Assembly (NCBI GenBank): GCA_046154185.1
Contig: JBJXGE010000001.1
Location: 62,001-126,000 of the forward strand
Source: JBJXGE01 sp046154185
Lineage (GTDB): Bacteria; Planctomycetota; UBA8108; UBA1146; JAJFFE01
Reading direction: 5' to 3'
DNA: 64,000 bases
This document shows positions 41,169 to 49,330 of the stretch, in pieces. Each line of letters starts with the position of its first letter. Position 1 is the stretch's first letter. A program made the translations under genes and the position numbers. The notes beneath the pieces are model-generated. The model saw nothing but the letters and a program-made list of their open reading frames with translations. It was not told the DNA's origin and made no database searches.

Positions 41169-41276
41169 TGCGCGCTCACCTCTTCCTTCGACGACTTACT
41201 TCTGCAGACACATCCCGGGCGCTCAGCGGTCTCGAAACTCTCCAGACACGGCGCGACCGACTTGGCGGAAGCGGCC

Positions 41277-41305
41277 ACTATAGCGAACTCGAAAATTAGC
41301 GTCCA
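41277..41305 (-). promoter_or_regulatory. Sigma-70-type promoter of rplU-rpmA-obg
   Basis: On the minus strand, TGGACG (41305-41300), a 17-base spacer, then TATAGT (41282-41277). The -10 matches five of six consensus bases and the -35 four of six, with ideal spacing. It lies in the 218-base gap after the RNase G/E gene, so the ribosomal protein genes have their own promoter. Confidence 0.55.
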
Positions 41306-41386
41306 GGGGGTCCTTCGCGAACCCGCCGCCTCGCGGACGGCGCGCCGCAACCCGAAATCGCCCCCGCGACGACCGGTTGGGAGCCA

Positions 41387-42880
41387 CTACGAGAACTCGA
41401 CGCGGTACTCCTGCCCGTTCATAACCGAGTCGAGCTGCAGTCGGACCGCTTTGCCGAACTCAGCCTCCACGGCGGATACTCGCTCACGGCTCTCGTTATA
41501 GAGCTGGTCGAGAATCGCCGGCCCCGTCGTGACGGTGCCGAGTCGATGCCGCTGCTCGCCGAGCCCCCGTCGCAATTCGCGAAAAATAGCCGACAACACG
41601 TTGCGCGAGCTGCGAATCGTCCCGCGGCCGGCGCACGTCGGGCAGGTCTGGCGCGCGACTTTTTCTTTCGACGGTCGCATGCGCTGCCGGGTCATCTCGA
41701 CGATCCCGAAGCGCGACATTTTCGCGAACCACGTCTTGGCACGATCGAGCCGCAGATGCTCGCGCAAGGCCGTCTCGACCTGGCGGCGATTCTTGGCCTC
41801 GGTCATGTCGATGAAGTCGCACACCACGACGCCGCCGATATCTCGCAACCGAAGTTGCCGCGCGATCTCGCCCGCCGCCTCGAGATTGATCGCGAGCGCC
41901 GTCTGCTCGAGATCTTTCTCCTGCCGATAGCGACCGGAATTCACGTCGATCGCGACCAACGCCTCGGTCTCATCGATGACCAGCGACCCGCCGCTCGGCA
42001 GATTGATTTTGCGATCGTAGATCTCGTCGATCTGCCGTTCGACTTGATACTCGTAGAAAAGCGGCGTCGCGCCCGTATACACCTCGACGCGCGCGGCATA
42101 GCGCGGCATCGTGCGCTTGAGAAACTCGACGACCTGGCCGGCCACGGCTTCCGAGTCGACGAGGATTTGCTTCACATCGGAAGTGAATAGATCCCGAATG
42201 GTTCTGATGACGAGATCGCTCTCCTCGTAAACGAGCTTCGGCGGTTGCGAGCCGTCGACAAGATCACGAATCCCCGCCCAAACTTGACGCAAGTAGCGCA
42301 GATCCTTCTCGAGTTCCTTGCGTGGCTGATCCGCGCCGGCGGTTCGCACAATGACACCGGTCGCATCATCTTCCACCTTCAGACTGTCGGCGAGTTCGCG
42401 CAGTTGCTCGCGTAGTTGCGGATCTTCGATCTTCTTCGAAACTCCGGACCGCGCCATGCCGGCCATGAGCACTAAGAATCGGCCGGGCAAACTGATGAAG
42501 GTCGTAACGCTCGGCCCTTTATGCCCGATTGGATCCTTCGTCACTTGCACGAGCAGCGTTTGGCCGCGGCGGAGAATGTCTTGAATCAAGACGCGCAGTT
42601 CTGGCGGTCGCTCGGCCAGTCGGTCAAAGGGAATGTCACGCGCATGCTGATAGGCGTGATGCAGATCCGAGACGTGCAGGAAGGCGCTCTTCGACTCGCC
42701 GATCTCGATGAACGCCGCCTGGATGCCGGGTTCGATATTGACGACGCGACCGAGATAAATGTTGCCGTGTATTGAGCGCTCGACCGCCTCCTCGAGGTGG
42801 TAGTCGATCACGCGCCCGTCTTCTAGCAGGGCGATGCGCACCTCGCCGGGCTCGACCGTGTTGATCAGTAACTGCCGCAT
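41387..42880 (-). CDS. rng: Ribonuclease G/E family protein
   Basis: A 497-residue endoribonuclease for rRNA maturation and mRNA decay. The N-terminal S1 domain begins at NIYLGRVVNIEPGIQAAFIEIG, followed by an RNase H-like/5'-sensor part and the DNase I-like catalytic core with AIDVNSGR, VVCDFIDM and TALREHL. CPTCAGRG near residue 420 is the zinc-link Cys pair that holds dimers together. It lacks the long C-terminal degradosome scaffold of RNase E, so it is nearer to RNase G. ATG 42880 (MRQLLINTVEPGEVRIAL) matches the family start. The rng-rplU-rpmA-obg order is common in several phyla. Confidence 0.95.
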   Translation of the reverse strand: MRQLLINTVEPGEVRIALLEDGRVIDYHLEEAVERSIHGNIYLGRVVNIEPGIQAAFIEIGESKSAFLHVSDLHHAYQHARDIPFDRLAERPPELRVLIQDILRRGQTLLVQVTKDPIGHKGPSVTTFISLPGRFLVLMAGMARSGVSKKIEDPQLREQLRELADSLKVEDDATGVIVRTAGADQPRKELEKDLRYLRQVWAGIRDLVDGSQPPKLVYEESDLVIRTIRDLFTSDVKQILVDSEAVAGQVVEFLKRTMPRYAARVEVYTGATPLFYEYQVERQIDEIYDRKINLPSGGSLVIDETEALVAIDVNSGRYRQEKDLEQTALAINLEAAGEIARQLRLRDIGGVVVCDFIDMTEAKNRRQVETALREHLRLDRAKTWFAKMSRFGIVEMTRQRMRPSKEKVARQTCPTCAGRGTIRSSRNVLSAIFRELRRGLGEQRHRLGTVTTGPAILDQLYNESRERVSAVEAEFGKAVRLQLDSVMNGQEYRVEFS

Positions 42881-43082
42881 GGACCTCGACCCAGAAAAAC
42901 ACTCTGTCGCCGCCGACCTCACGGCCGCTCAAGATCTCTAGAACGAGCGATCTCCGGAGCCAGCGGCGAACCGCTGAAATGAAGCAGCGAAACCGCGCGC
43001 GACTGGACGGCAAAATGTAGCACAACCGTCGCGCCGCGTCGCAGACCATTTGGGAGCCGGCTCCGCCGGCCTTCACCAAAGA

Positions 43083-43110
43083 AAAGAAGGGCGCTCGCGC
43101 GCCCTTCTTT
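43083..43110 (-). terminator. Strong intrinsic terminator after the pilus operon
   Basis: AAAGAAGGGCGC (43083-43094), loop TCGC, GCGCCCTTCTTT (43099-43110): a perfect 12-bp stem with a tetraloop. On the minus strand it is followed by TCTTT, and on the plus strand the arm itself ends in TTCTTT, so it can work in both directions. It lies 37 bases beyond the pilQ stop. Confidence 0.8.
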
Positions 43111-43146
43111 GCACCAACCCATTCCCCGCCTTGAGCCCTACTACTA

Positions 43147-45018
43147 TTACTTCTTGGTCTCTTTCGGGGCGCTGGGCTTTCCGTACTTCTTGAGGAAGTA
43201 GTCGTAGCGTTCCGACTCCTCGAGCGCCCGCTGGTACTGCGCGTCGGCAAGCTCGGTGCTCGAGATGATGCGCGGTGTGATCAGGATCAGCAGGTGGTCG
43301 ATGTCGGTTTGCTTGCGCTTCCAGCGGAACAAATTGCCGACCACCGGAATCTTCGAGAGCACCGGTATTCGCGTCTCGATCTCGAAGCGCTTCTCCGTGT
43401 GGAGGCCGCCGATCACGGCCGTGTGGCCGCTTTGCACACGCAAGTAGGTCACGACCGTTTGCTGCGACTCGCGCGGCAAGTCGATGAAGCTCACGTTGTT
43501 GTTGTTATCGTCGACCGCGAAACTAAAGCGCTCGAAGCCATCCACGATCGAGGTTGTCCCAGTCAGCGAGCTGACTTTTGGGATCACGTTGAGGTTGATG
43601 GTGTCGGTGCCCGGCACGACGTGCGGCGAAATGTAAAGCGTGAAGCCGATGTTCACCGGCGACCGCTCGTTCTCGTCGATCTCGACCGTCACGTTGCCGT
43701 TCTGGTCCTGTCGCACGCGTTGGACGGCGAACGGCACGGCGTCGCCGACGAAGATCGTCGACGGGTGATTGTCGAGCGTCGTGATGCTCGGCTCTTGAAC
43801 GACCTTGGAGTTGTCGTCGTCACGCACCATGGACAACAGCATGCGCGTCTCGGTGAAGTCCAGGATTCCCAATGAAGTGAAACCCGAGCGAATGGTCTCC
43901 CAGCGACCAATATCGAACGGATAGGTGCCGCCGAACTCGATATTGCGATTCAGTGTGCCGGAGAATGCTTCCCGCGAAGTGACGATCGGCTCGGGACTGG
44001 CGCCGTATGCAGCGACGCGCAATCCTTCGCGCTCCGGTGTATTCGGCAAGTCAAACTTGACGCCCGTCTCGAGAATGTCTTCGCTACTCGTAGAGATGAA
44101 CTTCACGTCGACTTGGACGAGCGCTTGCTCAACGTCGATGTCGGCGACAATCTGCTCGATTTGCACCAGGTGAGGTTTGATGTCCTTGACGATCAGCGTG
44201 TTCGTCGCGATGTCGTAGTCCATTTGACCATCCGGCGACAACGCGCGACGCAAGGCCGTCAACAGCGTGAACTCCTTCTCGGGATCGAGCGGCTGACTGC
44301 CGTGCATGTCGGTCGAGACTTCCTCGACACCTTTCACGACCGCCAAGTATTTCTCAGGCGGGCGAATGTAGCGCAGTTTAATTACGCGCGTCTCGAGCTG
44401 CTTAAGGAGCGTCTCGGGTCGCACGACACGCAAAATTGGTGTCGTGCCGCCGGACTCTTCAACCGTCACATAGCCGGCGGTTTTAACGACGGTGTCGAGC
44501 GCTTCGCGCCACGGCACGCCGCGCAGGGCAAGTGTGACTTTGCCCTTCACATCTTCCGCGATGACGATGTTGGCGCCGCTCAGCTTTGCAATGATGTCGA
44601 GCACGAACTTGAGCTCGGCGTCTTGGTACTCCATTTTGATGTTGGGCGGCTGAGTGAACCGAATCAGACGCGGATCTTCCTGCACGATCACGCAGTTGGT
44701 TTCGCGCGCGACGATGTCGAGCGCTTTCCGCCAATGCACTGAGTCGAGTTGGACCGTAACCTTCTCGTCGACTTGCGGGTCAGCGAGAATGTTGACGTCG
44801 ACCTGCCGGCTGATGCCCTGCAGCACGTCGCGCAGGTCTTTACCGTTCACGTCGATGGTGATGTAGTCGAGTGTGTCCGCACGTCGTGGCCGACCCGCTC
44901 TGACATCCGCAGGCGCAGCGGGTTCCTGACCCCGCGCCGGTAGGCCGCACAAAGACAGGGACAGCCAGACGACTGGCACAAGGATCATTCGCCCGCAGGC
45001 ACGCTTCACCGAGTTCAT
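43147..45018 (-). CDS. pilQ: Type IV pilus secretin PilQ
   Basis: A 623-residue outer-membrane channel for the pilus. A signal peptide (about 1-30) precedes Pro/Ala-rich residues, then N0/N1-like domains: repeated segments LDYITIDVNGKDLRDVL, AELKFVLDIIAKLSGANIVI and LRYIRPPEKYLAVVKGV. The secretin core has VQEPSITTLDNHPSTIFVGD and the closing VPVLSKIPVVGNLFRWKRKQTDIDHLLILITPRI. The AMIN (peptidoglycan-binding) domain of proteobacterial PilQ is missing. ATG 45018 has GGAAGG at 8-9 bases; the frame runs upstream to 45156 without family similarity. It is the last gene of the pilMNO group. Confidence 0.92.
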   Translation of the reverse strand: MNSVKRACGRMILVPVVWLSLSLCGLPARGQEPAAPADVRAGRPRRADTLDYITIDVNGKDLRDVLQGISRQVDVNILADPQVDEKVTVQLDSVHWRKALDIVARETNCVIVQEDPRLIRFTQPPNIKMEYQDAELKFVLDIIAKLSGANIVIAEDVKGKVTLALRGVPWREALDTVVKTAGYVTVEESGGTTPILRVVRPETLLKQLETRVIKLRYIRPPEKYLAVVKGVEEVSTDMHGSQPLDPEKEFTLLTALRRALSPDGQMDYDIATNTLIVKDIKPHLVQIEQIVADIDVEQALVQVDVKFISTSSEDILETGVKFDLPNTPEREGLRVAAYGASPEPIVTSREAFSGTLNRNIEFGGTYPFDIGRWETIRSGFTSLGILDFTETRMLLSMVRDDDNSKVVQEPSITTLDNHPSTIFVGDAVPFAVQRVRQDQNGNVTVEIDENERSPVNIGFTLYISPHVVPGTDTINLNVIPKVSSLTGTTSIVDGFERFSFAVDDNNNNVSFIDLPRESQQTVVTYLRVQSGHTAVIGGLHTEKRFEIETRIPVLSKIPVVGNLFRWKRKQTDIDHLLILITPRIISSTELADAQYQRALEESERYDYFLKKYGKPSAPKETKK

Positions 45019-45337
45019 CCAAGTACCTTCCGTTGTGGCATAGTTGCCCGGCGCAAGGGATCCCTCTCCATCGAGGGAATCCTGGTGAGTAGCTGGAGTA
45101 TCGGAAGATCCCGTCAAATGCTTGAGACGATTTCTCGGCGCAACGATTGGTCGCAATGTGAGGGTCGCTGGATAAACGGCGAGAGCCGCACGGCTTCAGG
45201 AAAGTTTGCGGGGGAAATCCGGCGCGTGCAGCGAGCTGCCAGCGGAAAATGCCGCGAGCCGCAACTTCAGCGCTGAACGCTGATGCTGCGGCTCGCATCG
45301 TATGGGTGACCGAATGCCGCGTTCGCGGCGCGGACTC
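45019..45337. other. Intergenic region with a long hairpin, no supported gene
   Basis: A 319-base spacer inside the pilus gene group, between the TPR gene and pilQ. It holds the hairpin at 45254-45296; otherwise I see no gene. It may separate pilQ expression from the upstream pil genes, with an internal promoter for pilQ. Confidence 0.45.
45254..45296 (-). terminator. Long hairpin between pil TPR gene and pilQ (terminator or attenuator)
   Basis: GCGAGCCGCA (45254-45263) pairs perfectly with TGCGGCTCGC (45287-45296), and the loop contains TCAGCG...CGCTGA, a second stacked stem. On the minus strand the stem is followed after four bases by TTTT. A partial terminator would lower pilQ relative to pilM-O or mark an mRNA end. 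Confidence 0.5.
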
Positions 45338-46582
45338 TTAGTATCGGCGAAAGACGAGCGGCACGCGCTCACCCTTGTAATCGAAGATGATCTGGTTCGG
45401 CTCGATCTTGAAAACTTGCATGTCTTGGAAGCCGCGGCCTTCCTCGATGTACTTGTCGTTCACGATCGCGTGCGCCGGCCCGTCGTGCAGAATGATGCCT
45501 TGGATCTTGAGCGGCTTGGCAACGAACTCTCGTCGAATCTGCGCACGCCGCACCCAGCCATCCCCGACGTCGAGCACTTTCTTCGACACCTGCTTGAACT
45601 CCGGATTGATGTCGTTGATGTTCGCGGCAATGTTTTGCAATCGCGAGTACAGCTTCTCGACTTCCGGATAGTCTTCGTTGCGGAAGCTCTGCGTCATTTG
45701 GTCGATGACGCCCTTCGCTTGCTCGTAGAAATACTTGAGGCGAATCTCCTCGATCCCGCGCTCGATCTCTTCCTTCTGGTTGATGATCGCGCGAATTTCG
45801 GACGCGAAGACTGGAATAGTGAACTTGCTCTGCTCTTCGAGAATCTTCAGCAACTCCGTGTAGAAGTGCATCGCGCGATTCTCGTTGCCCTCCACGAGGT
45901 AATGCTGAATGTTGGAGAGATAGAGTTTCGCTTTGCGGAGCGTTTTCTCTTGCTTCTCTTTGTTCCAGTGCCCCGGGCCAGCAAGCTTCAAGGCATCATC
46001 CTCAGCGGTCGTGTCCTCGTGTTTGAAACGAGACGTGAAGATGTCCGTGAACTCTCGCATCTCCAGCTCGTACTTCTCGAGCTGCAGCGCCAGTTTGATA
46101 AAGTCCGTGTCGGTCCGAAACGAAGCCATCGACTCGAACTGTTTGACGGCGCGCATGATGTTCATGCCGTTCTCCGCCGCCTTATGCAGCTCCTCGAACG
46201 ACGCGGCCTTTTCGCCCTTGGCGGCAAACGCTTCCGCCTTGAGCAAGTGCGCCACCGCCGCGTTGCCGCCCAAATCGAGGAAGTCCTGATATTTTCGCGC
46301 CGCTTCGTCGAGCTGCTTCTGCTTGCGGTACAAAAGCCCCAGCGTGAGCTGATAGTCCGCGTTGTAGCGGTCGAGAATGACCAGCTCTTTCATCTCGCGC
46401 GCAGCTTCCTCCCATTTTTGGGTGCTGATATGCTGCTGCACTCGCCGACGCAGCTCGCGGATCTTGCGCTGCTTTTCGGCACTGTCTTCGGTCTCGGTTT
46501 CCGGTACGGGCGCCTGAGCGCCGACTGTTGGCGCCAAGCAGAGCGCCAGTCCCAGCACGATGATTCGCCCTACGAAGCCCAT
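45338..46582 (-). CDS. Secreted TPR-like protein of the pilus operon
   Basis: A 414-residue periplasmic protein: signal peptide about 1-22 (VGRIIVLGLALCLAPTVGA), then about 330 residues of helices. TPR-like units stand at about 50-140 (WEEAAREMKELVILDRYNADYQL, LDEAARKYQDFLDLGG), and longer helices follow. A compact C-terminal domain (about 345-414) with IQGIILHDGPAHAIVNDKYIEEG, IEPNQIIFDYKGERVPL resembles the beta-domain of PilP, which docks to PilQ. So this gene may replace pilP, fused to a TPR module. It lies 17 bases after pilO and before pilQ, exactly where pilP stands in other operons. The PilP comparison is my reading of position and C-terminus. Confidence 0.75.
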   Translation of the reverse strand: MGFVGRIIVLGLALCLAPTVGAQAPVPETETEDSAEKQRKIRELRRRVQQHISTQKWEEAAREMKELVILDRYNADYQLTLGLLYRKQKQLDEAARKYQDFLDLGGNAAVAHLLKAEAFAAKGEKAASFEELHKAAENGMNIMRAVKQFESMASFRTDTDFIKLALQLEKYELEMREFTDIFTSRFKHEDTTAEDDALKLAGPGHWNKEKQEKTLRKAKLYLSNIQHYLVEGNENRAMHFYTELLKILEEQSKFTIPVFASEIRAIINQKEEIERGIEEIRLKYFYEQAKGVIDQMTQSFRNEDYPEVEKLYSRLQNIAANINDINPEFKQVSKKVLDVGDGWVRRAQIRREFVAKPLKIQGIILHDGPAHAIVNDKYIEEGRGFQDMQVFKIEPNQIIFDYKGERVPLVFRRY

Positions 46583-46599
46583 GTTCGGCCGTCTCTTTC

Positions 46600-47232
46600 T
46601 CAGCTCTTGGTCTTTGAATAGGTGTACGTAGAAATCTCGATCGTGAAGTCCTTGATCGGATTCTCCGCCAACTTCACTTCGTCGCCGTGCTTCTCTTCGC
46701 GGTCGGCGCCTTGCGGCTTAATGTCGATGGCGTCGACCTGAAGGAAGCGCGAGTGGTTCTCGACGGCGTTCACGAACTTCAAGAGATCGTTGAACGTGCC
46801 GGTGAACGTGAACCGGTACTTGTACTGAACAAAGTTCTTCTCGGTCGTCGCCGACTTCTTTTGCTTCGCCGACTGGTTCGCCGTTGGATCTTTGACTTGG
46901 ACCGACTTTGCGGTGTCGAGCTTGAGTTCGGTGTTGCGTGTAAAGCGGTCGATGTCTTCCAGGAAGGCGTCGGTCGAAACCTCGGCGTCCGTCGGCAAGA
47001 TCTGCGCGTACTCTTCGATAATGCTCGCCAATTTGCGCGCCTTCTCGTTGAGGTCCGGGATCTGCTTTTTCTTCTCCCGTGCTGATTTCTCTTCGTTGCT
47101 GAGTTTGCTGAGCGCGCTCACCGCCTTCGTGCGATCGTTCCAAGTGAAGTACGCAAACGTGCCTTCACCGATAAGCGCGAGGCTGAATACGCCGATCAGC
47201 AAAATGAGCTGGTGCCGTTCATTGAGGCGCAT
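46600..47232 (-). CDS. pilO: Type IV pilus inner-membrane protein PilO
   Basis: A 210-residue bitopic protein: one membrane helix (about 8-30), a coiled coil (about 38-75; LSNEEKSAREKKKQI and LNEKARKLASIIEEYAQILP) and a periplasmic ferredoxin-like domain with KYRFTFTGTFNDLLKFVNAVENHSRFLQVDAIDI, the PilO/GspM pattern. PilO pairs with PilN to form the alignment complex between the cytoplasmic motor and PilQ. A Lys/Gln/Asn-rich loop (about 115-130) is inserted. Two bases separate it from pilN. Confidence 0.88.
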   Translation of the reverse strand: MRLNERHQLILLIGVFSLALIGEGTFAYFTWNDRTKAVSALSKLSNEEKSAREKKKQIPDLNEKARKLASIIEEYAQILPTDAEVSTDAFLEDIDRFTRNTELKLDTAKSVQVKDPTANQSAKQKKSATTEKNFVQYKYRFTFTGTFNDLLKFVNAVENHSRFLQVDAIDIKPQGADREEKHGDEVKLAENPIKDFTIEISTYTYSKTKS

Positions 47233-47234
47233 TA

Positions 47235-47972
47235 CTAACCCTTCTTCTTTTCAGCTTTGGCGGCAGGCTTCGCATCCTTGCCGTCTTTCGCATCCTTCGG
47301 GACCGGCGCCTCGAAGCGCGGTTTGAGATTGATATCCACCGCCGAGAACAAACAACGCGGCTCCTGATAGCCATTGAGCTGAATGCGTTGAAGATCCGGC
47401 GGCGCATAACCAAGGAAGTCGCCGAAGAAATTGTCGGGGAACGCGCTGTCGTCACTGATCAGATTGGCGTAGAAATCCTGGCGACCCGCAAGACTTGCGC
47501 GGTAGTTCGTCAGCGTCTGCACTTCGGTGCCGAGAGCATAGCAATGGAGCTGCAGCGTGCCGCCGGATTGCTGCTTGCCTTTTTCCCACTTGTAATCGGC
47601 TTCATCAAAAGTATTGAGCGAGAGTCGCGTCACCCAAATGTCCTCGGGCGTCAGTTGCATGAGCTGATGCAACTTGAGTCCCCAGAACGTCCGGCGCGAC
47701 TTGATCTCGATGATCGCCTGTTCGCGGTCTTTGTAGAGCGCAATGTCTTCGTTGAGGCGGTCGACTTCGCGTGCCTCGTCTTGCAAGGCCCGCACTTGGA
47801 TTTGGCGGCTCTCGACCGTGCGCTCGAGACTGCGCACGCTGATCCAAAGCAGCAGCACTCCGACGCCCACCAACATGGTGGCCATGACGCCGCCGATGAG
47901 CGCGAAGAAGAGCGACTTCGGGGTCTTGGCCGCCCGCTGAAGCTCAGGAGGTAGTAGGTTAATCTTGATCAA
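47235..47972 (-). CDS. pilN: Type IV pilus inner-membrane protein PilN
   Basis: A 245-residue bitopic protein. The N-terminal MIKINLLPPELQ is the conserved cytoplasmic motif that binds PilM. The membrane helix covers about 22-48, a coiled coil about 50-85 and the periplasmic ferredoxin-like domain about 95-205. An extended Lys/Ala/Asp-rich tail (about 220-245) follows. It lies 46 bases after pilM. Confidence 0.9.
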   Translation of the reverse strand: MIKINLLPPELQRAAKTPKSLFFALIGGVMATMLVGVGVLLLWISVRSLERTVESRQIQVRALQDEAREVDRLNEDIALYKDREQAIIEIKSRRTFWGLKLHQLMQLTPEDIWVTRLSLNTFDEADYKWEKGKQQSGGTLQLHCYALGTEVQTLTNYRASLAGRQDFYANLISDDSAFPDNFFGDFLGYAPPDLQRIQLNGYQEPRCLFSAVDINLKPRFEAPVPKDAKDGKDAKPAAKAEKKKG

Positions 47973-48018
47973 GGATTGTGCTGCCTTTCGTGCGCACCAC
48001 TGAATTGGCCAATAGTTT

Positions 48019-49053
48019 TTAGGTCGTTAGGTGGCGAACACCCAGGCCCACCGCGATGTGCAACTGACCAGCGTGGGCTTTGAGCTCCTCAACATCGATT
48101 TTGTCGCCGTTGAGCTCGATGTTTTCGGTCGGATCCCAAGTCTGAATCGGGCGATCGAAGACTTTCTCGAACGATTCCTTGAGTCCGGGCGTCTCGACGC
48201 AACCGCCTGAAATGTAGACCTCGCCGACTTCGCGATCGAACTGGTTCTCAAAGTAGTCGAACGACAAGTGGATCTCGTTCGCCAAGTCGTCGAGCGCGGG
48301 TGACAGCGCTTCACGGACTTCGACTTCGCGTTCGCCTGGCGCGCGTTTGAGCTGCTCGGCCTCGAGCGGTTCGACATGCAACTGACGCGCAACCGAATCC
48401 GTCAGCTCATTGCCGCCGAGGTATACCTCGCGCGAGAAGCAGGACGTCTTGCCGCGCAGGATGTTGATATTAGTCTTGCTCGCGCCGACGTCGACGAGCG
48501 CAACTACTTTGTCCTCGTCGTCGACGCGTGGACTGTTCAGGTTGCGAAACTCGTAAGCATTGCCGAGCGCGAAGGAGTCGATATCGACCACCATGGGCGT
48601 AAGGCCAATCTCTTGCACGAGGTGGATGTGCTCCTGCAGCAGGTCCTTCTTGACCGCCACGAGCAACACGCGCATCTCTTTCTCGCCCTCCGTGGCGGGA
48701 TCGAATTCCTCGAGCTTGACACCGTCAATGGTCACTTCGTCGATCTCGAAAGGAATGTACTTATCGGCCTCGTACCGCAGCGCGCCCTTGAGCTCTTCTT
48801 CGCTCATGAGCGGCAGCGTGATGTAACGCACGATTACGGAACGGCCCGAAACGGCGGAAACCACGCGTTTCGTGTTGATGCCGGCATCGTGCAGCAAGCG
48901 CGCGACGGTTCGGCTCAAGTCCTCTCCGGCGACGATACGTGCGCAGCCGAACCCCGTGATCTTGATGGCGTCGCCGAAGTCGGTCAGCTCGACGGCCTTG
49001 ACCTCATGCGAGCCGACATCCAGGCCAACAACCGATTTGCGTCTCTTGAGCAT
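48019..49053 (-). CDS. pilM: Type IV pilus assembly protein PilM
   Basis: A 344-residue cytoplasmic actin-like protein of the FtsA/SHS2 group, which binds the PilN N-terminal peptide and nucleotide. VVGLDVGSHEVKAVEL is the phosphate-1 motif, VALVDVGASKTNINIL the phosphate-2 motif and YISGGCVETPGLKESFE the adenosine motif; an SHS2-like insert sits between about 85 and 165. It starts the pilM-N-O-TPR-Q order. ATG 49053 is preceded by a 277-base gap that should hold the operon promoter; I saw no clear -35/-10 pair or sigma-54 site there. Confidence 0.93.
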   Translation of the reverse strand: MLKRRKSVVGLDVGSHEVKAVELTDFGDAIKITGFGCARIVAGEDLSRTVARLLHDAGINTKRVVSAVSGRSVIVRYITLPLMSEEELKGALRYEADKYIPFEIDEVTIDGVKLEEFDPATEGEKEMRVLLVAVKKDLLQEHIHLVQEIGLTPMVVDIDSFALGNAYEFRNLNSPRVDDEDKVVALVDVGASKTNINILRGKTSCFSREVYLGGNELTDSVARQLHVEPLEAEQLKRAPGEREVEVREALSPALDDLANEIHLSFDYFENQFDREVGEVYISGGCVETPGLKESFEKVFDRPIQTWDPTENIELNGDKIDVEELKAHAGQLHIAVGLGVRHLTT

Positions 49054-49274
49054 GTCGCTCCGCTTCTCTTAGACCAGCCTAATAACGCATCGCCCAAAGC
49101 GCTGTGCGCGCCTCGCGGGTGCGAGTTTTCATTGGGAGCTGTGCCCGAAGGATAAGCCCCGGTAAGCATACCCATCTGTGACGCAGATCGTCAAATTGGG
49201 GGTGGCCGAGAATTGCCGGAATGCCCGCTCTTCGACAGCGGCGAGCAAAGCGACAAGCTCGTTGGGGTGAAGGG

Positions 49275-49322
49275 AAAAAATCTAGCCCCTGATCAAACGC
49301 GAAGCGATGGTCCTGTGGCTAG
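49275..49322 (-). terminator. Intrinsic terminator after ptsI
   Basis: On the minus strand CTAGCC (49322-49317) pairs with GGCTAG (49287-49282) around a loop that holds a smaller hairpin, followed directly by A and TTTTTT (49280-49275). It starts nine bases after the ptsI stop. The outer stem is only 6 bp, so strength is moderate, but the T-run is good. Confidence 0.5.
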
Positions 49323-49330
49323 GCCCGCGA

